DNA of 64,000 nt, from positions 87,946 through 151,945 of the forward strand of contig JAHBSP010000004.1 in the NCBI GenBank assembly GCA_019639055.1, given 5' to 3'. Source of the stretch: Microbacteriaceae bacterium (GTDB taxonomy: Bacteria; Actinomycetota; Actinomycetes; Actinomycetales; Microbacteriaceae). Below the pieces are notes generated by a model. It made no database searches, had not been told where the DNA came from, and saw nothing but the letters and a program-made list of their open reading frames with translations. The translations under genes and the position numbers were made by a program. Of this stretch, positions 18,539-27,549 are shown piece after piece; position 1 is the stretch's first letter, and every line of letters starts with the position of its first letter.

Positions 18539-19093
18539 TCACCTCAGAAAACTGGGCCAGCTGCCGTTCATGAAGTCCACGAAAGCATCGGCAATTTCCT
18601 GCAAGAACTCGATTCGAGATTCGTCACGAGGCACAAGGAGAGTTTTGATTGGAAGCGGCGAGAAACTTTCGTGAGGCTCCCAAGCGAAGATGGTCTCCTC
18701 TACACCCCGCACATACTGTGCCCATTGCACCTGGTCATAGTATGCAGACTTCTTTTTCTGAAGCTCGCTAGCTTCCAGAAACCCCCAGTCTGTGGTGGTG
18801 GTTTTGTATTCGCCATTACGGCTTTCTGAAATACCGTCTGGAGTGGCCGCGTGGATTGTACCCGGTTTTACAAAAATCTGACTGTTAGGAACTAGGTAAA
18901 AATATGTCTGAACATGTGCCGCAATAAAAGGCTCACGCTCGATTCCATGCTCGGTGTAGACATTGCCTTGGAAACTGGATACACCTGTAAGTTTCGTTTG
19001 CCGAAGATCTTCCCAAGCATTTAAACGCCTCGTTGCCAACTTCGCAATATCGGTTGCAGTAATCAGATTTTGACGATCCCTAGTATGGGTCAC
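18539..19093 (-). CDS. YqaJ-like viral recombinase family nuclease (PD-(D/E)XK fold)
   Basis: 184 residues from a GTG start (19091-19093) with AGGAGG 5 bases upstream. The YqaJ/lambda-exonuclease motifs appear in order: HGIEREP (first Glu), ATPDGI (Asp) and GEYKTTTT (E-x-K), then a QVQWAQYV helix, typical of phage-type 5'-3' exonucleases. There is no ssDNA-annealing protein (RecT/Bet) or integrase nearby, so a phage remnant is not indicated. First gene of an operon with a membrane protein and a J-domain protein. Confidence 0.8.
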   Translation of the reverse strand: MTHTRDRQNLITATDIAKLATRRLNAWEDLRQTKLTGVSSFQGNVYTEHGIEREPFIAAHVQTYFYLVPNSQIFVKPGTIHAATPDGISESRNGEYKTTTTDWGFLEASELQKKKSAYYDQVQWAQYVRGVEETIFAWEPHESFSPLPIKTLLVPRDESRIEFLQEIADAFVDFMNGSWPSFLR

Positions 19094-19216
19094 ACGGCCT
19101 CCTATCTTTATACAGACTAATTTGAGATAATTCTATGAGTGGGCACCGACATCCCTAGGTCGGAAATTTTGCCACGTAATGACTTAAGTAACTAGATTTT
19201 TGACTCGAAAGCCAGA

Positions 19217-19921
19217 ATGACTAACCTAAATACCCCACCAACACTTCAACTAGATAATCCGCGAGGAATCGAAGGATTCGTTTTTGATCTCGACGGCACC
19301 ATCGTCGACAGTGAAACCCTGATAAACCGAGTCAGTGTAAGAGTGTTTAGAGAACTCGGATGGGAAACCACCGCTGAAGAATTAAACGCAAATTTCCGCG
19401 GCACTTCTTCAAAAGAATTCCTTGCCGGAGTTCGAGAACTGAGTGGGCTCGCTCTTGAGGGTGACTGGGAGGAGCCTTTCCAGCACTGGTATGTCGAAGA
19501 GTTCAAGAACTTAGAGATGATTCCGGGATTTGATCATGTGCTAGGCGCAACCAGCACTTTCCCTAGAGCTATCGCCTCTAATAGTGACCGCGAGCGCATC
19601 AAGCGTTCCCTAAACATTGTTGGGTTACTGCAGTTTTTTGAGGGCAATATCGCTTCAGTAGATGACGTTGAAGAGGGTAAACCTGATCCAGCTGTTTACT
19701 TACTTGGCGCATCGCTTATCGGGGCAAATCCGAGTAACTGTATCGCAATTGAGGACGCCTACCCCGGCGCAACAGCGGCACTCGCAGCCGGGATGCACAC
19801 CTTCGTATATACAAAGCACCAAGATCTCGCAGAATGGCACGAAAACCCAGCGCTTCACACATTCGATTCGATGTTTGATCTGCCAGATATTTTGCAGGAT
19901 TTCCTAAACAGCACTGACTAG
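19217..19921 (+). CDS. HAD-superfamily hydrolase, beta-phosphoglucomutase-like
   Basis: 234 residues. HAD motifs: I DLDGTIVDSETL (about residues 24-35), II AIASNSDRERIK, III EEGKPDPAVYL, IV IAIEDAYPGATAA. An alpha-helical cap follows motif I (subclass I). This subgroup includes sugar-phosphate phosphatases and phosphoglucomutases; the substrate is unknown. The start ATG at 19217 lacks a strong ribosome site. Divergent from the YqaJ operon. Confidence 0.88.
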   Translation: MTNLNTPPTLQLDNPRGIEGFVFDLDGTIVDSETLINRVSVRVFRELGWETTAEELNANFRGTSSKEFLAGVRELSGLALEGDWEEPFQHWYVEEFKNLEMIPGFDHVLGATSTFPRAIASNSDRERIKRSLNIVGLLQFFEGNIASVDDVEEGKPDPAVYLLGASLIGANPSNCIAIEDAYPGATAALAAGMHTFVYTKHQDLAEWHENPALHTFDSMFDLPDILQDFLNSTD

Positions 19922-19997
19922 AAACTTCTCAAAAAGTGATCCGATTTCGGTATCAAACCGAACCTCGGAAAATCGGGGAAACAACTAGACTGATTCG

Positions 19998-20915
19998 GTG
20001 AATGAATCCGTGCCTAATCGTGGCGTCCTGCTTACTTTTAGCGCATATCTGCTTTGGGGATTTTTTCCGGCATTCTTTACTCTGCTAATTCCAGCTTCGC
20101 CCACCGAAGTTATTGGCGTTAGGGTAATCAGTTCTCTATTCTTCAGCTTGGTAGTGGTTACCATTTTTCGCTCTTGGAACCAACTAAAAGCTATATTCAC
20201 TAATAAGCGCTCGTTTCTGACTTTCTTGGTCGGCGGAATCCTAGTTTTTCTAAACTGGTACATCTACCTAATCGCCGTCCTTACCGGGCATGTTATTGAA
20301 TCTGCACTCGGATATTTCATAAACCCGATCACAACAGTGCTTCTCGGGGTGGTCTTTTTCAAAGAAAACCTGAGACCTCTGCAGTGGATTGCTATTGGAA
20401 TCGGAACCGTCGCCGTATTAGTGCTTTCAATAAGTTACGGGCAGTTCCCTTGGCTGGCGCTTTCTTTGGCGCTGACTTTCAGTGGCTACGCCCTAGTGAA
20501 AAACCGCTTTGCTAAAAATGTGCGAGCAGATGTCGGGGTGGCTGCTGAAACAATCGTGATTTTGCCTTTTGCCTTTATCGCGCTCTTCTATGTTGCAAGC
20601 ACTGCTGAAGGGCTAGTATTTGGTACTGCCGGGCCGGCACACACCTTCTTCATGATTATTGCCGGCCTGGTTACAATCATCCCGCTACTAATATTTGCTG
20701 CCGGAGCGAAATCAATCACCCTGGTAGCGATTGGGCTAATCCAGTTTGTAGCTCCTATCATGCAGTTCCTTTTCGGTTACCTGATTATGAAAGAACCGAT
20801 GCCAGCCGAGCGCTGGGTAGGCTTCACGCTTATATGGGTAGCGCTTATTTTCGTTGTAGCCGACATGATAGTTTCTAACCGAAAAGGGCGAAGAGCTAAA
20901 ACTACCGCTTTGTAA
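19998..20915 (+). CDS. rarD: EamA family transporter RarD
   Basis: 305 residues from GTG at 19998. About ten hydrophobic segments, with RarD features LLTFSAYLLWGFFPAFF at the N-terminus, ILVFLNWYIYLIAVLTGHV, ALGYFINPI and VAPIMQFLFGYLIMKEPM. RarD is a 10-TM drug/metabolite-superfamily permease of uncertain substrate. It lies between a HAD gene and the liv operon; the 76 bp gap after the HAD stop allows its own promoter. Confidence 0.9.
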   Translation: MNESVPNRGVLLTFSAYLLWGFFPAFFTLLIPASPTEVIGVRVISSLFFSLVVVTIFRSWNQLKAIFTNKRSFLTFLVGGILVFLNWYIYLIAVLTGHVIESALGYFINPITTVLLGVVFFKENLRPLQWIAIGIGTVAVLVLSISYGQFPWLALSLALTFSGYALVKNRFAKNVRADVGVAAETIVILPFAFIALFYVASTAEGLVFGTAGPAHTFFMIIAGLVTIIPLLIFAAGAKSITLVAIGLIQFVAPIMQFLFGYLIMKEPMPAERWVGFTLIWVALIFVVADMIVSNRKGRRAKTTAL

Positions 20916-21011
20916 CAATTCCAAAAAATCAACTATTTGGGCTGATTTAAATTCCGAATTCTTAAACTTTCTGTAATGATAAATAACCAGAACTTTGAGA
21001 GGAGCGACTGT

Positions 21012-22343
21012 TTGCAAACCACAGTAACTCACCGACGAAGTCTCCTATCGCTATTGTTCATGGGGTTAATGGCACTGATGGTGCTATTACCTGTAGCAGT
21101 GGCTGTTGCGGATGAGGGCGACGACGCTCCACCCGCCGGAATCCCAGTGGGATCCGTTGGAGACGAGTACAACTTCCAATTCACCGGAAACGTTCGCCAC
21201 AACAGCGAGCCATTAGAGGGTGTGCGGATTTACATCGATGACAATGGCTATTTTGCCGAAGTGCTGACTGATGAGCGAGGCAGATGGAAGATTGGAGTTC
21301 CTGAGAAGATTTCCTACACAATCTCTCTCGATGAATTCACACTGCCTGATGGGGTCATAGTTACTGAGGGTGGCGCATCCAGGGTTGAAGAGTTTGGACT
21401 CACCGGTTCTAAGAGTGTGAACTTCTTTCTCGGCGAAGGTGTCCGGGTGGTCGTAAGTTTCTGGGATCAGCTCACTTCTCGACTTGTAAACGGTTTGAAC
21501 TTTGGTTTGATGCTGGCACTGGCATCTATTGGCGCTTCGCTAATTTACGGAACAACCGGTTTAGCGAACTTCGCGCATTCCGAATTTGTGACATTCGGTG
21601 CGCTTATAGCTTTCGTTGTCGGTGTTGGTTTTGAGGTGCCCATCTGGTTGGCAATACCAATAGCGGTGGCACTCACGGGAGCGCTCGGGTATTTCCAAGA
21701 TATTGTGCTCTGGAAGCCTCTTCGTCGCAGAGGTATGGGGCTTGCGCCGCTAATGATTGTCAGCATCGGTCTAGCCATGGTCATGCGCTACATTTTCCAG
21801 TTTGCAATCGGTGGTGACACCCTGCAACTTCCAGGATCCGGTCAGGAAAAAATCACTCTTATCGCCAATATCCAGCTGTCGATTATCGACATGGTGAGCA
21901 TGGGCGTTAGCATCGTGGTTCTAATTGCTGTTGCTCTATGGCTAATGAAATCTAAGCTCGGTAAAGCAACTCGTGCAGTGAGCGATAACGCTTCACTGGC
22001 TGCAGCTAGCGGTATCGATGTCGACCGCGTGGTTCGCGTTGTCTGGGTTGTTGCCGCATCCCTTGCCGGTCTTGGCGGTATCCTCTGGGCATACTTCCGT
22101 CCCGGCATCCGTTGGGATATGGGCATGCAGGTGCTGATGCTTATCTTCGCTGCAATCATCCTCGGTGGTATTGGCACTGCATTCGGAGCCCTCGTCGGCT
22201 CAATCATCATCGGTATCCTGGTAGAAACTTCTACACTCTGGATTCCTTCAGACCTCAAATACGTTGGTGCACTCGGCGCTCTTATCATCGTGCTGCTATT
22301 CAAGCCACAAGGATTACTTGGCCGAAAAGAGAGGGTGGGTTAG
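21012..22343 (+). CDS. livH: Branched-chain amino acid ABC transporter permease LivH with N-terminal ectodomain
   Basis: 443 residues from TTG (21012), chosen because GAGAGGAG (20997-21004) lies 7 bases upstream. Residues 6-32 are a signal peptide (SLLSLLFMGLMALMVLLPV ending AVAVA), and 35-145 a soluble region with FQFTGNVRHNSEPLEGVRIYID and TDERGRWKIGVP, resembling a carboxypeptidase-regulatory beta-sandwich. From about 155 it is a LivH permease (GTTGLANFAHSEFVTFGA, VSIGLAMVMRYIF, AASGIDVDRVVRVVW). Usual LivH is about 290-310 residues, so the front domain is an addition. First gene of livHMGF. Confidence 0.92.
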   Translation: MQTTVTHRRSLLSLLFMGLMALMVLLPVAVAVADEGDDAPPAGIPVGSVGDEYNFQFTGNVRHNSEPLEGVRIYIDDNGYFAEVLTDERGRWKIGVPEKISYTISLDEFTLPDGVIVTEGGASRVEEFGLTGSKSVNFFLGEGVRVVVSFWDQLTSRLVNGLNFGLMLALASIGASLIYGTTGLANFAHSEFVTFGALIAFVVGVGFEVPIWLAIPIAVALTGALGYFQDIVLWKPLRRRGMGLAPLMIVSIGLAMVMRYIFQFAIGGDTLQLPGSGQEKITLIANIQLSIIDMVSMGVSIVVLIAVALWLMKSKLGKATRAVSDNASLAAASGIDVDRVVRVVWVVAASLAGLGGILWAYFRPGIRWDMGMQVLMLIFAAIILGGIGTAFGALVGSIIIGILVETSTLWIPSDLKYVGALGALIIVLLFKPQGLLGRKERVG

Positions 22344-22346
22344 CAA

Positions 22347-23324
22347 ATGGATATCTTCGGTCTACTTCAAAATACCCTCAACTGGCTTATTCACCCCCAG
22401 ACACTTGCGTATGCTCTAGCTGCGCTCGGTCTAGCGGTGCACTTCGGATATACCGGCCTACTGAACATGGGTGTTGCAGGCTTCATGGCTATCGGAGCCT
22501 ACGGCTACGCGATGAGCGTGCTGCACCTTGGGCTCCCTTGGTACCTAGCCATGCTAGTTGCGTTGGTTGCAGCAGCAATCTTCGCGCTCATCCTCGGCAT
22601 TCCAACCCTGCGTCTACGAGCGGACTATCTAGCTATCGTGACACTAGCCGCGGCTGAGGTTGTGCGCTACCTTCTCACCACGACAGTGTTCGACGAGTGG
22701 ACTAACTCAGCTGACGGTCTAGCTCAATACCATGACTCGTTCAGGGGCTCTAACCCATTGCCCGAAGGCACCTACGGTATCTGGCCTTGGATTTACAACG
22801 AGCAGGGCTGGTGGATGCGCGTATTTGGTATTCTGCTAGTCGCTGGAGCGGCATGGTGGGTTTGGTCACTCATGCGCAGCCCTTGGGGAAGAGTCATCAA
22901 GGGTATACGTGAAGACGAGGATGCTGTGCGCGCCCTGGGTAAGAACGTGTTCGGCTACAAGATGCAGTCGCTAATCTTCGGTGGTGTACTTGCTGCGCTC
23001 GGTGGTATCGTCATTTCTCTCCAGAGCGCTGTGGTCCCGAGCTTTTACCAGACAAACCTAACCTTCATGGTTTGGACTGCTCTGCTCCTTGGTGGTGCAG
23101 CAACAGTATTTGGTCCAATTGTCGGTTCTATGCTGTTCTGGTTCGTAATGAGCCTCTTGGACTACGCTTTACCGGCGTTAGCAAATATGGGCATCCTGCC
23201 AATCAGCAACATCCAAGCCGGTATCCTCCGGTTCATAATCGTCGGTGTGGCATTGATGCTGCTGGTGATTTTCAGACCGCAAGGATTGTTCGGAAACAAG
23301 AAGGAGTTGACCTTTGCCAAGTAA
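22347..23324 (+). CDS. livM: Branched-chain amino acid ABC transporter permease LivM
   Basis: 325 residues, polytopic. LivM signatures: HFGYTGLLNMGVAGFMAIGAYGYA, LRLRADYLAIVTLAAAEVVRYL, SPWGRVIKGIREDEDAVRALGKNV and the terminal FRPQGLFGNKKELTF. It forms the membrane channel with LivH. It starts 3 bp after livH and its last 11 bp overlap livG. Confidence 0.94.
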   Translation: MDIFGLLQNTLNWLIHPQTLAYALAALGLAVHFGYTGLLNMGVAGFMAIGAYGYAMSVLHLGLPWYLAMLVALVAAAIFALILGIPTLRLRADYLAIVTLAAAEVVRYLLTTTVFDEWTNSADGLAQYHDSFRGSNPLPEGTYGIWPWIYNEQGWWMRVFGILLVAGAAWWVWSLMRSPWGRVIKGIREDEDAVRALGKNVFGYKMQSLIFGGVLAALGGIVISLQSAVVPSFYQTNLTFMVWTALLLGGAATVFGPIVGSMLFWFVMSLLDYALPALANMGILPISNIQAGILRFIIVGVALMLLVIFRPQGLFGNKKELTFAK

Positions 23325-24207
23325 CGAGAAAAACTCCAACGCTCCAAAGAAAGCGATCGACCTTCACGTAGGTGAGATGGTTCCTGGGGTAGCTAAAAAA
23401 GATCCGATTATCGTCGCAGAAGGCGTGAAACGCAGTTTCGGCGGTCTGGTTGCAGTAGATGTTGAACATCTGGAAATTCCTCGGAATGCAATCACCGCTC
23501 TGATTGGCCCAAACGGTGCTGGAAAGACCACACTTTTCAATCTGCTTTCTGGGTTTGATAAGCCTGACCATGGTGACTGGAAGTTTGACGGAACTAATCT
23601 TTCCGGCATCCCAGCATTCAAAACCGCCAAACTCGGCCAGGTGCGCACTTTCCAGCTAACCAAAGCACTCGGTCTCTTGACAGTGCTCGAGAATATGAAA
23701 CTTGGTGCAAAGGGGCAGCGTGGAGAAAGCTTCTGGGTTGGGCCATTCAAAGGTCTATGGAACAAGCAAGAGCAAGAAATTGAAGAAAAGGCTAGAGGCC
23801 TGCTTCAACGCTTCAAGCTTGATGCTAAAGAAGCTGACTTCGCCGCAGAACTATCTGGTGGTCAACGTAAGCTACTCGAAATGGCTAGGGCACTTATGAC
23901 CGACCCAACCCTGGTGATGCTTGACGAGCCAATGGCCGGTGTGAACCCTGCACTTACTCAAAGTCTGCTCGATCATATTCTCGGCTTAAAAGAAAGTGGC
24001 ATGACCGTGCTTTTCGTTGAACACGATATGCACATGGTCCGCCACATTGCCGACTGGGTTGTAGTTATGGCTGAAGGAAAGATCGTCGCCGAGGGTGACC
24101 CTGAATCAGTTATGAAGAACCCAGCCGTAATCGACGCCTACCTTGGTGCACACCAGGACGTAGACCTCGGTGTTGTTACTGGCCGTATTGCTGCAGAGGA
24201 TGTTTAA
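23314..24207 (+). CDS. livG: Branched-chain amino acid ABC transporter ATP-binding protein LivG
   Basis: 297 residues from TTG (23314-23316), with AAGGAG about 8 bases upstream inside livM. Walker A GPNGAGKTT, Q-loop FQLTKALG, signature LSGGQRKLLEMARAL, Walker B LVMLDEPMAGV, switch His in VEHDMHMV. The N-terminal ~25 residues are an extra Lys/Asn-rich stretch. It energises LivHM uptake. Confidence 0.94.
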   Translation: MPSNEKNSNAPKKAIDLHVGEMVPGVAKKDPIIVAEGVKRSFGGLVAVDVEHLEIPRNAITALIGPNGAGKTTLFNLLSGFDKPDHGDWKFDGTNLSGIPAFKTAKLGQVRTFQLTKALGLLTVLENMKLGAKGQRGESFWVGPFKGLWNKQEQEIEEKARGLLQRFKLDAKEADFAAELSGGQRKLLEMARALMTDPTLVMLDEPMAGVNPALTQSLLDHILGLKESGMTVLFVEHDMHMVRHIADWVVVMAEGKIVAEGDPESVMKNPAVIDAYLGAHQDVDLGVVTGRIAAEDV

Positions 24208-24209
24208 GA

Positions 24210-24944
24210 ATGAGTGACGAGAGAGTAATTGACGTAACCGACCTGGTTGCTGGATACCTACCGGGCGTAAATATCCTCAATGGAACAAACATCCACGTTA
24301 ACAAGGGTGAGTTGATCGGAATTATCGGCCCCAACGGCGCCGGTAAATCAACACTTCTGAAAGCAATCTTTGGACTTGTTAAGGTGCGCGAAGGTGACAT
24401 CACTCTTCACGGTGAGAGTATCGCCAACCTGCGTGCGAACCAGCTTGTTGCTAAAGGAATCGGTTTTGTCCCGCAGACCAATAACGTGTTCCCGACCCTG
24501 ACCATTGCAGAAAACCTGCAGATGGGTGCTTACCAAGAACCGCGGAAGTACAAGGAAAGACTAGATTTTGTCACCAGTATCTTCTCTGAGCTCGGTTCTC
24601 GCTTAAACCAGCGTGCAGGGTCGCTCTCCGGTGGTGAACGCCAAATGGTCGCTATGTCTCGTGCACTGATGATGGATCCACACGTGCTTCTCCTAGACGA
24701 ACCAAGTGCCGGTCTTTCACCAGTGCGTCAGGATGATGCGTTTATTCGCGTTTCAGACATCAACAAAGCTGGAGTGACCACGATTATGGTTGAGCAGAAC
24801 GCCCGCCGCTGCTTACAGATTTGTGACCGTGGTTATGTGCTCGATCAGGGTAAGGATGCCTACACCGGCTCTGGTCGCGACCTACTCAATGACCCTAAGG
24901 TGATCGGACTATATCTCGGCACACTGGGCGAAGCCGCTAAATAG
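24210..24944 (+). CDS. livF: Branched-chain amino acid ABC transporter ATP-binding protein LivF
   Basis: 244 residues. Walker A GPNGAGKSTLLKAIFGL, LivF-type FVPQTNNVFPTLTIAENL, signature LSGGERQMVAMSRAL, Walker B VLLLDEPSAGLSP, switch region VEQNARRCL. It pairs with LivG. Only 2 bp separate it from livG. The operon ends here, facing livK. Confidence 0.94.
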   Translation: MSDERVIDVTDLVAGYLPGVNILNGTNIHVNKGELIGIIGPNGAGKSTLLKAIFGLVKVREGDITLHGESIANLRANQLVAKGIGFVPQTNNVFPTLTIAENLQMGAYQEPRKYKERLDFVTSIFSELGSRLNQRAGSLSGGERQMVAMSRALMMDPHVLLLDEPSAGLSPVRQDDAFIRVSDINKAGVTTIMVEQNARRCLQICDRGYVLDQGKDAYTGSGRDLLNDPKVIGLYLGTLGEAAK

Positions 24945-25035
24945 CCGCTAGAGGCTCTGAAACTAGCTCGACCACATGCATTTGTGCAATTGACCAATTC
25001 AAGCCTTTAAATCGCAAAATAATGGCTTAAATGCT

Positions 25036-25066
25036 AAGAGCCCCGGATAATCCGGGGCTCTTGCTT
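25036..25066. terminator. Strong bidirectional intrinsic terminator between livF and livK
   Basis: Perfect 12-bp stem AAGAGCCCCGGA (25036-25047) with TCCGGGGCTCTT (25051-25062) around a TAA loop, followed by TTGCTTT on the plus strand. The A-rich start of the stem gives a T-rich 3' end on the minus strand too, so it can end both livHMGF and livK transcripts. Confidence 0.9.
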
Positions 25067-25079
25067 TACCTAACGAGGT

Positions 25080-26333
25080 TTATCGGGTTGCGATCCTCTG
25101 GTATAGGTTGTCTGCACCGTACTGGAAGATACCGATGCTTGCTTCGGTTGGGTCACCTGCAGCGTCAAACTTAACACCGCCGGAGAAACCATCGTAGTCA
25201 ACTACTCCACCATCAAGGATGATCTGAGCACCTGCTGCGAATGAAGTTACCTTAGTACCGTTACCGGAACCACCAGATACTTCCTGAAGCTTTGCAGCGA
25301 TGTCTGCTGGAGCTACGGAGTTTGCAGCAAGGGCTGCAAGAGCTAGCAGGATAACAGCGTCGTAAGACTCAGCACCGTAAGCGAATTCCTTTAGCTCGTC
25401 AGCGGTTGGAGCATATTCTGCCCAAGCAGCCTTTAGCTTGTTCTGGAAGTCAGAAGTGGTGTCTGGACCAGGAAGTGTACCCTTAGCACCTTCGAAGCTA
25501 GCGGTAATTTCATCACCGAATTGAGCGAGGTTACCGTCAACTAGGTAGGTGTTTGCTAGATCGAAACCGGCTGCATCAAGTGCTGGACCGATGGTGTAGA
25601 TCTGGTTGAAGGTAATCAGCGCAATAGCTGATGGGTTTGCTGCTAGAACTTCAGCGATCTGGGAGTCGAAGGTTGAGTCACCTGCGTTGAATGGCACGGA
25701 CTTAACAACTTCACCGCCAGCTGCCTCAAATGTTGCAGCGGTAACCTTCTCAAGACCTGAACCGTATGCGTCGTTGATCCAGATGATACCGAGGGTCTCG
25801 TGATCTTCTGCAATCAGGTTACCTAGAACCTCACCCTGAAGTAGGTCAGATGGAGCGGTACGGAAGTAAAGTCCGTTGTCGTTCCAGGTGGTGAAGTCTG
25901 GGGAAGTGTTTGCTGGTGAGAAAGTGATTACACCTGCGCTAACAGCGTCGTCAAGGAATAGCTTGGTAACACCAGATGATGCAGCACCGATAAGAGCTGC
26001 TACCTTCTCGTTAAGAAGCCTTGGAACAGTGGTAGCCCAAGCGTTGTTCACTGGGTCACCGGAGTCACCGTAAACTACCTCTACTTTGATGCCGAGGTTA
26101 GCGTCGTTGATTTCCTTAGCGGCTAGGTAAACACCAGCTTCCTCAGGTGGGCCGAGGAAGTTTAGTTCACCGGTCTGTGGGAGTACAGTACCGATCTTTA
26201 GTACAAGTTCTTCGCGAGGTGTCTCTTCCTCAGCTGGAGCACATCCAGCAAGTACGAGTGCACCGGCAGCTACAACGGCAACGCCGCTGACAAGCTTACG
26301 AAGATTCTTTGAGCTGTTTTGGCTTTCGCTCAT
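25080..26333 (-). CDS. livK: Branched-chain amino acid ABC transporter substrate-binding lipoprotein
   Basis: 417 residues. A lipoprotein signal peptide ends in the lipobox LVLAGC, so the mature protein is lipid-anchored outside. The type I periplasmic-binding fold shows LKIGTVLPQTGELNFLGPPEEAGVYLA and GAASSGVTKLF. An ATG at 26339 directly abuts the AGGAG; the second ATG (26331-26333) gives normal spacing and is preferred. Convergent with livHMGF and presumably its binding component; the ligand (Leu/Ile/Val, another amino acid or an amide) cannot be fixed from sequence. Confidence 0.92.
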   Translation of the reverse strand: MSESQNSSKNLRKLVSGVAVVAAGALVLAGCAPAEEETPREELVLKIGTVLPQTGELNFLGPPEEAGVYLAAKEINDANLGIKVEVVYGDSGDPVNNAWATTVPRLLNEKVAALIGAASSGVTKLFLDDAVSAGVITFSPANTSPDFTTWNDNGLYFRTAPSDLLQGEVLGNLIAEDHETLGIIWINDAYGSGLEKVTAATFEAAGGEVVKSVPFNAGDSTFDSQIAEVLAANPSAIALITFNQIYTIGPALDAAGFDLANTYLVDGNLAQFGDEITASFEGAKGTLPGPDTTSDFQNKLKAAWAEYAPTADELKEFAYGAESYDAVILLALAALAANSVAPADIAAKLQEVSGGSGNGTKVTSFAAGAQIILDGGVVDYDGFSGGVKFDAAGDPTEASIGIFQYGADNLYQRIATR

Positions 26334-26513
26334 GCTCATCTCCTATTGGTTTGGTAGGGAAAGTTGCTATCGAAGTGATAGAAACTGACTACTAAAGTAA
26401 CTGCCATGCGCTATTTCTAGCAATTTATAAACATTACGAAATAGTAAAGTGACATCAATTGTTACGAAAAGTTGAATCCAAGTTCTTACGGAAACTAGCT
26501 ACTTCTCGGTTAA

Positions 26514-27476
26514 TTACGCAGAAAAACCCAACAGCACGCAGGCAATAATTGCGAGAGAGATCCCAAAAATCTGGCGTATATTTAGTCGTTCTTTCAATAG
26601 CGTAGTGGCCAATAAAACCGTGAACACCGGATACAAACCCATAACCACAGCAACTGGCGCCATCTCGCCATTTTGCAAACCAAGCAGAAGCGCGATGTTG
26701 GCTAGTCCCATAAGCAGGCCACCGAAAATCACTGAAAGTAGCACCACTTTACTTCGCCAAGCAACCGCACTTGGGACAGCATCATCGTGAGATTCAATAA
26801 CAGATATTTTGGAACGGAACTTCTTGGAATACTTGCGGGCGAACATCAAGCAAGTCATTATGGCCATCCCGATAATGATTTCAAACAGCACTGGCAGTAG
26901 CCCGGCATCATCCGGTGCATAGTCTAGAAAAACTACCGAGATCCCTAAACCACCAAAAGCGGAAAACACCGCTAGAACAAGACCGAGCTTTGGCACCTTT
27001 TTTGGTGATGACTCTGCCTGCGCAGATCCATCTAAGTCCTTCAGATCAGTGTCGGATGTCTTATCAGACTTACCCTCAATCGTCACTAATAAGGTGGCGA
27101 CCAATGCAAAACCAATGCCCACCCAAGCAAGCGCTCCAATATCGTCACCTCGAACCACCGCGACAATCAAAGGAGGGAATGCCTGCAGCATCGCAATTAG
27201 TGGAGAAATGATGCTGATAGGACCGATAGCGAGCGCGGCATAAAAACAGAGCAAACCAAATACAGCAAAAAATCCTGCCGCTAACCCGGTCCATAATGCC
27301 TGTGTGCTGAACACCGCTGGCACGAAAGGAGTCGCCGCAGCTATTCCAATCATCCCTGCCAAATAAACGAAACCGGTGACCGAAACAACCGAACGTTTTC
27401 GGCTCGCAAAACCGGCGAGAAAATCAGAAATGCCGTAGGACAGGCTTGAGACCAATGCCCAAATTATGCCTGCCAT
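26514..27476 (-). CDS. DMT/EamA family transporter
   Basis: 320 residues with about ten hydrophobic segments in two EamA halves separated by a hydrophilic loop (about residues 132-158, Asp/Lys/Ser-rich). N-terminus IIWALVSSLSYGISDFLAGFASRKR and the end GLYPVFTVLLATTLLKERLNIRQIFGI are typical of drug/metabolite exporters. Substrate unknown. Monocistronic; its upstream region faces the end of the DUF937 gene. Confidence 0.88.
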   Translation of the reverse strand: MAGIIWALVSSLSYGISDFLAGFASRKRSVVSVTGFVYLAGMIGIAAATPFVPAVFSTQALWTGLAAGFFAVFGLLCFYAALAIGPISIISPLIAMLQAFPPLIVAVVRGDDIGALAWVGIGFALVATLLVTIEGKSDKTSDTDLKDLDGSAQAESSPKKVPKLGLVLAVFSAFGGLGISVVFLDYAPDDAGLLPVLFEIIIGMAIMTCLMFARKYSKKFRSKISVIESHDDAVPSAVAWRSKVVLLSVIFGGLLMGLANIALLLGLQNGEMAPVAVVMGLYPVFTVLLATTLLKERLNIRQIFGISLAIIACVLLGFSA

Positions 27477-27549
27477 GGCACTTCACACTTCCTGTTGTTG
27501 AGCCAATATATGCTTAGTGGCTCAAAACTTTTTAGAAGAAACCGACCTG

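Noticed and set aside
18539..19093. YqaJ-type nuclease as a prophage remnant
   Set aside because: No recombinase partner, integrase, portal, capsid or tail genes nearby and good operon signals with its neighbours.
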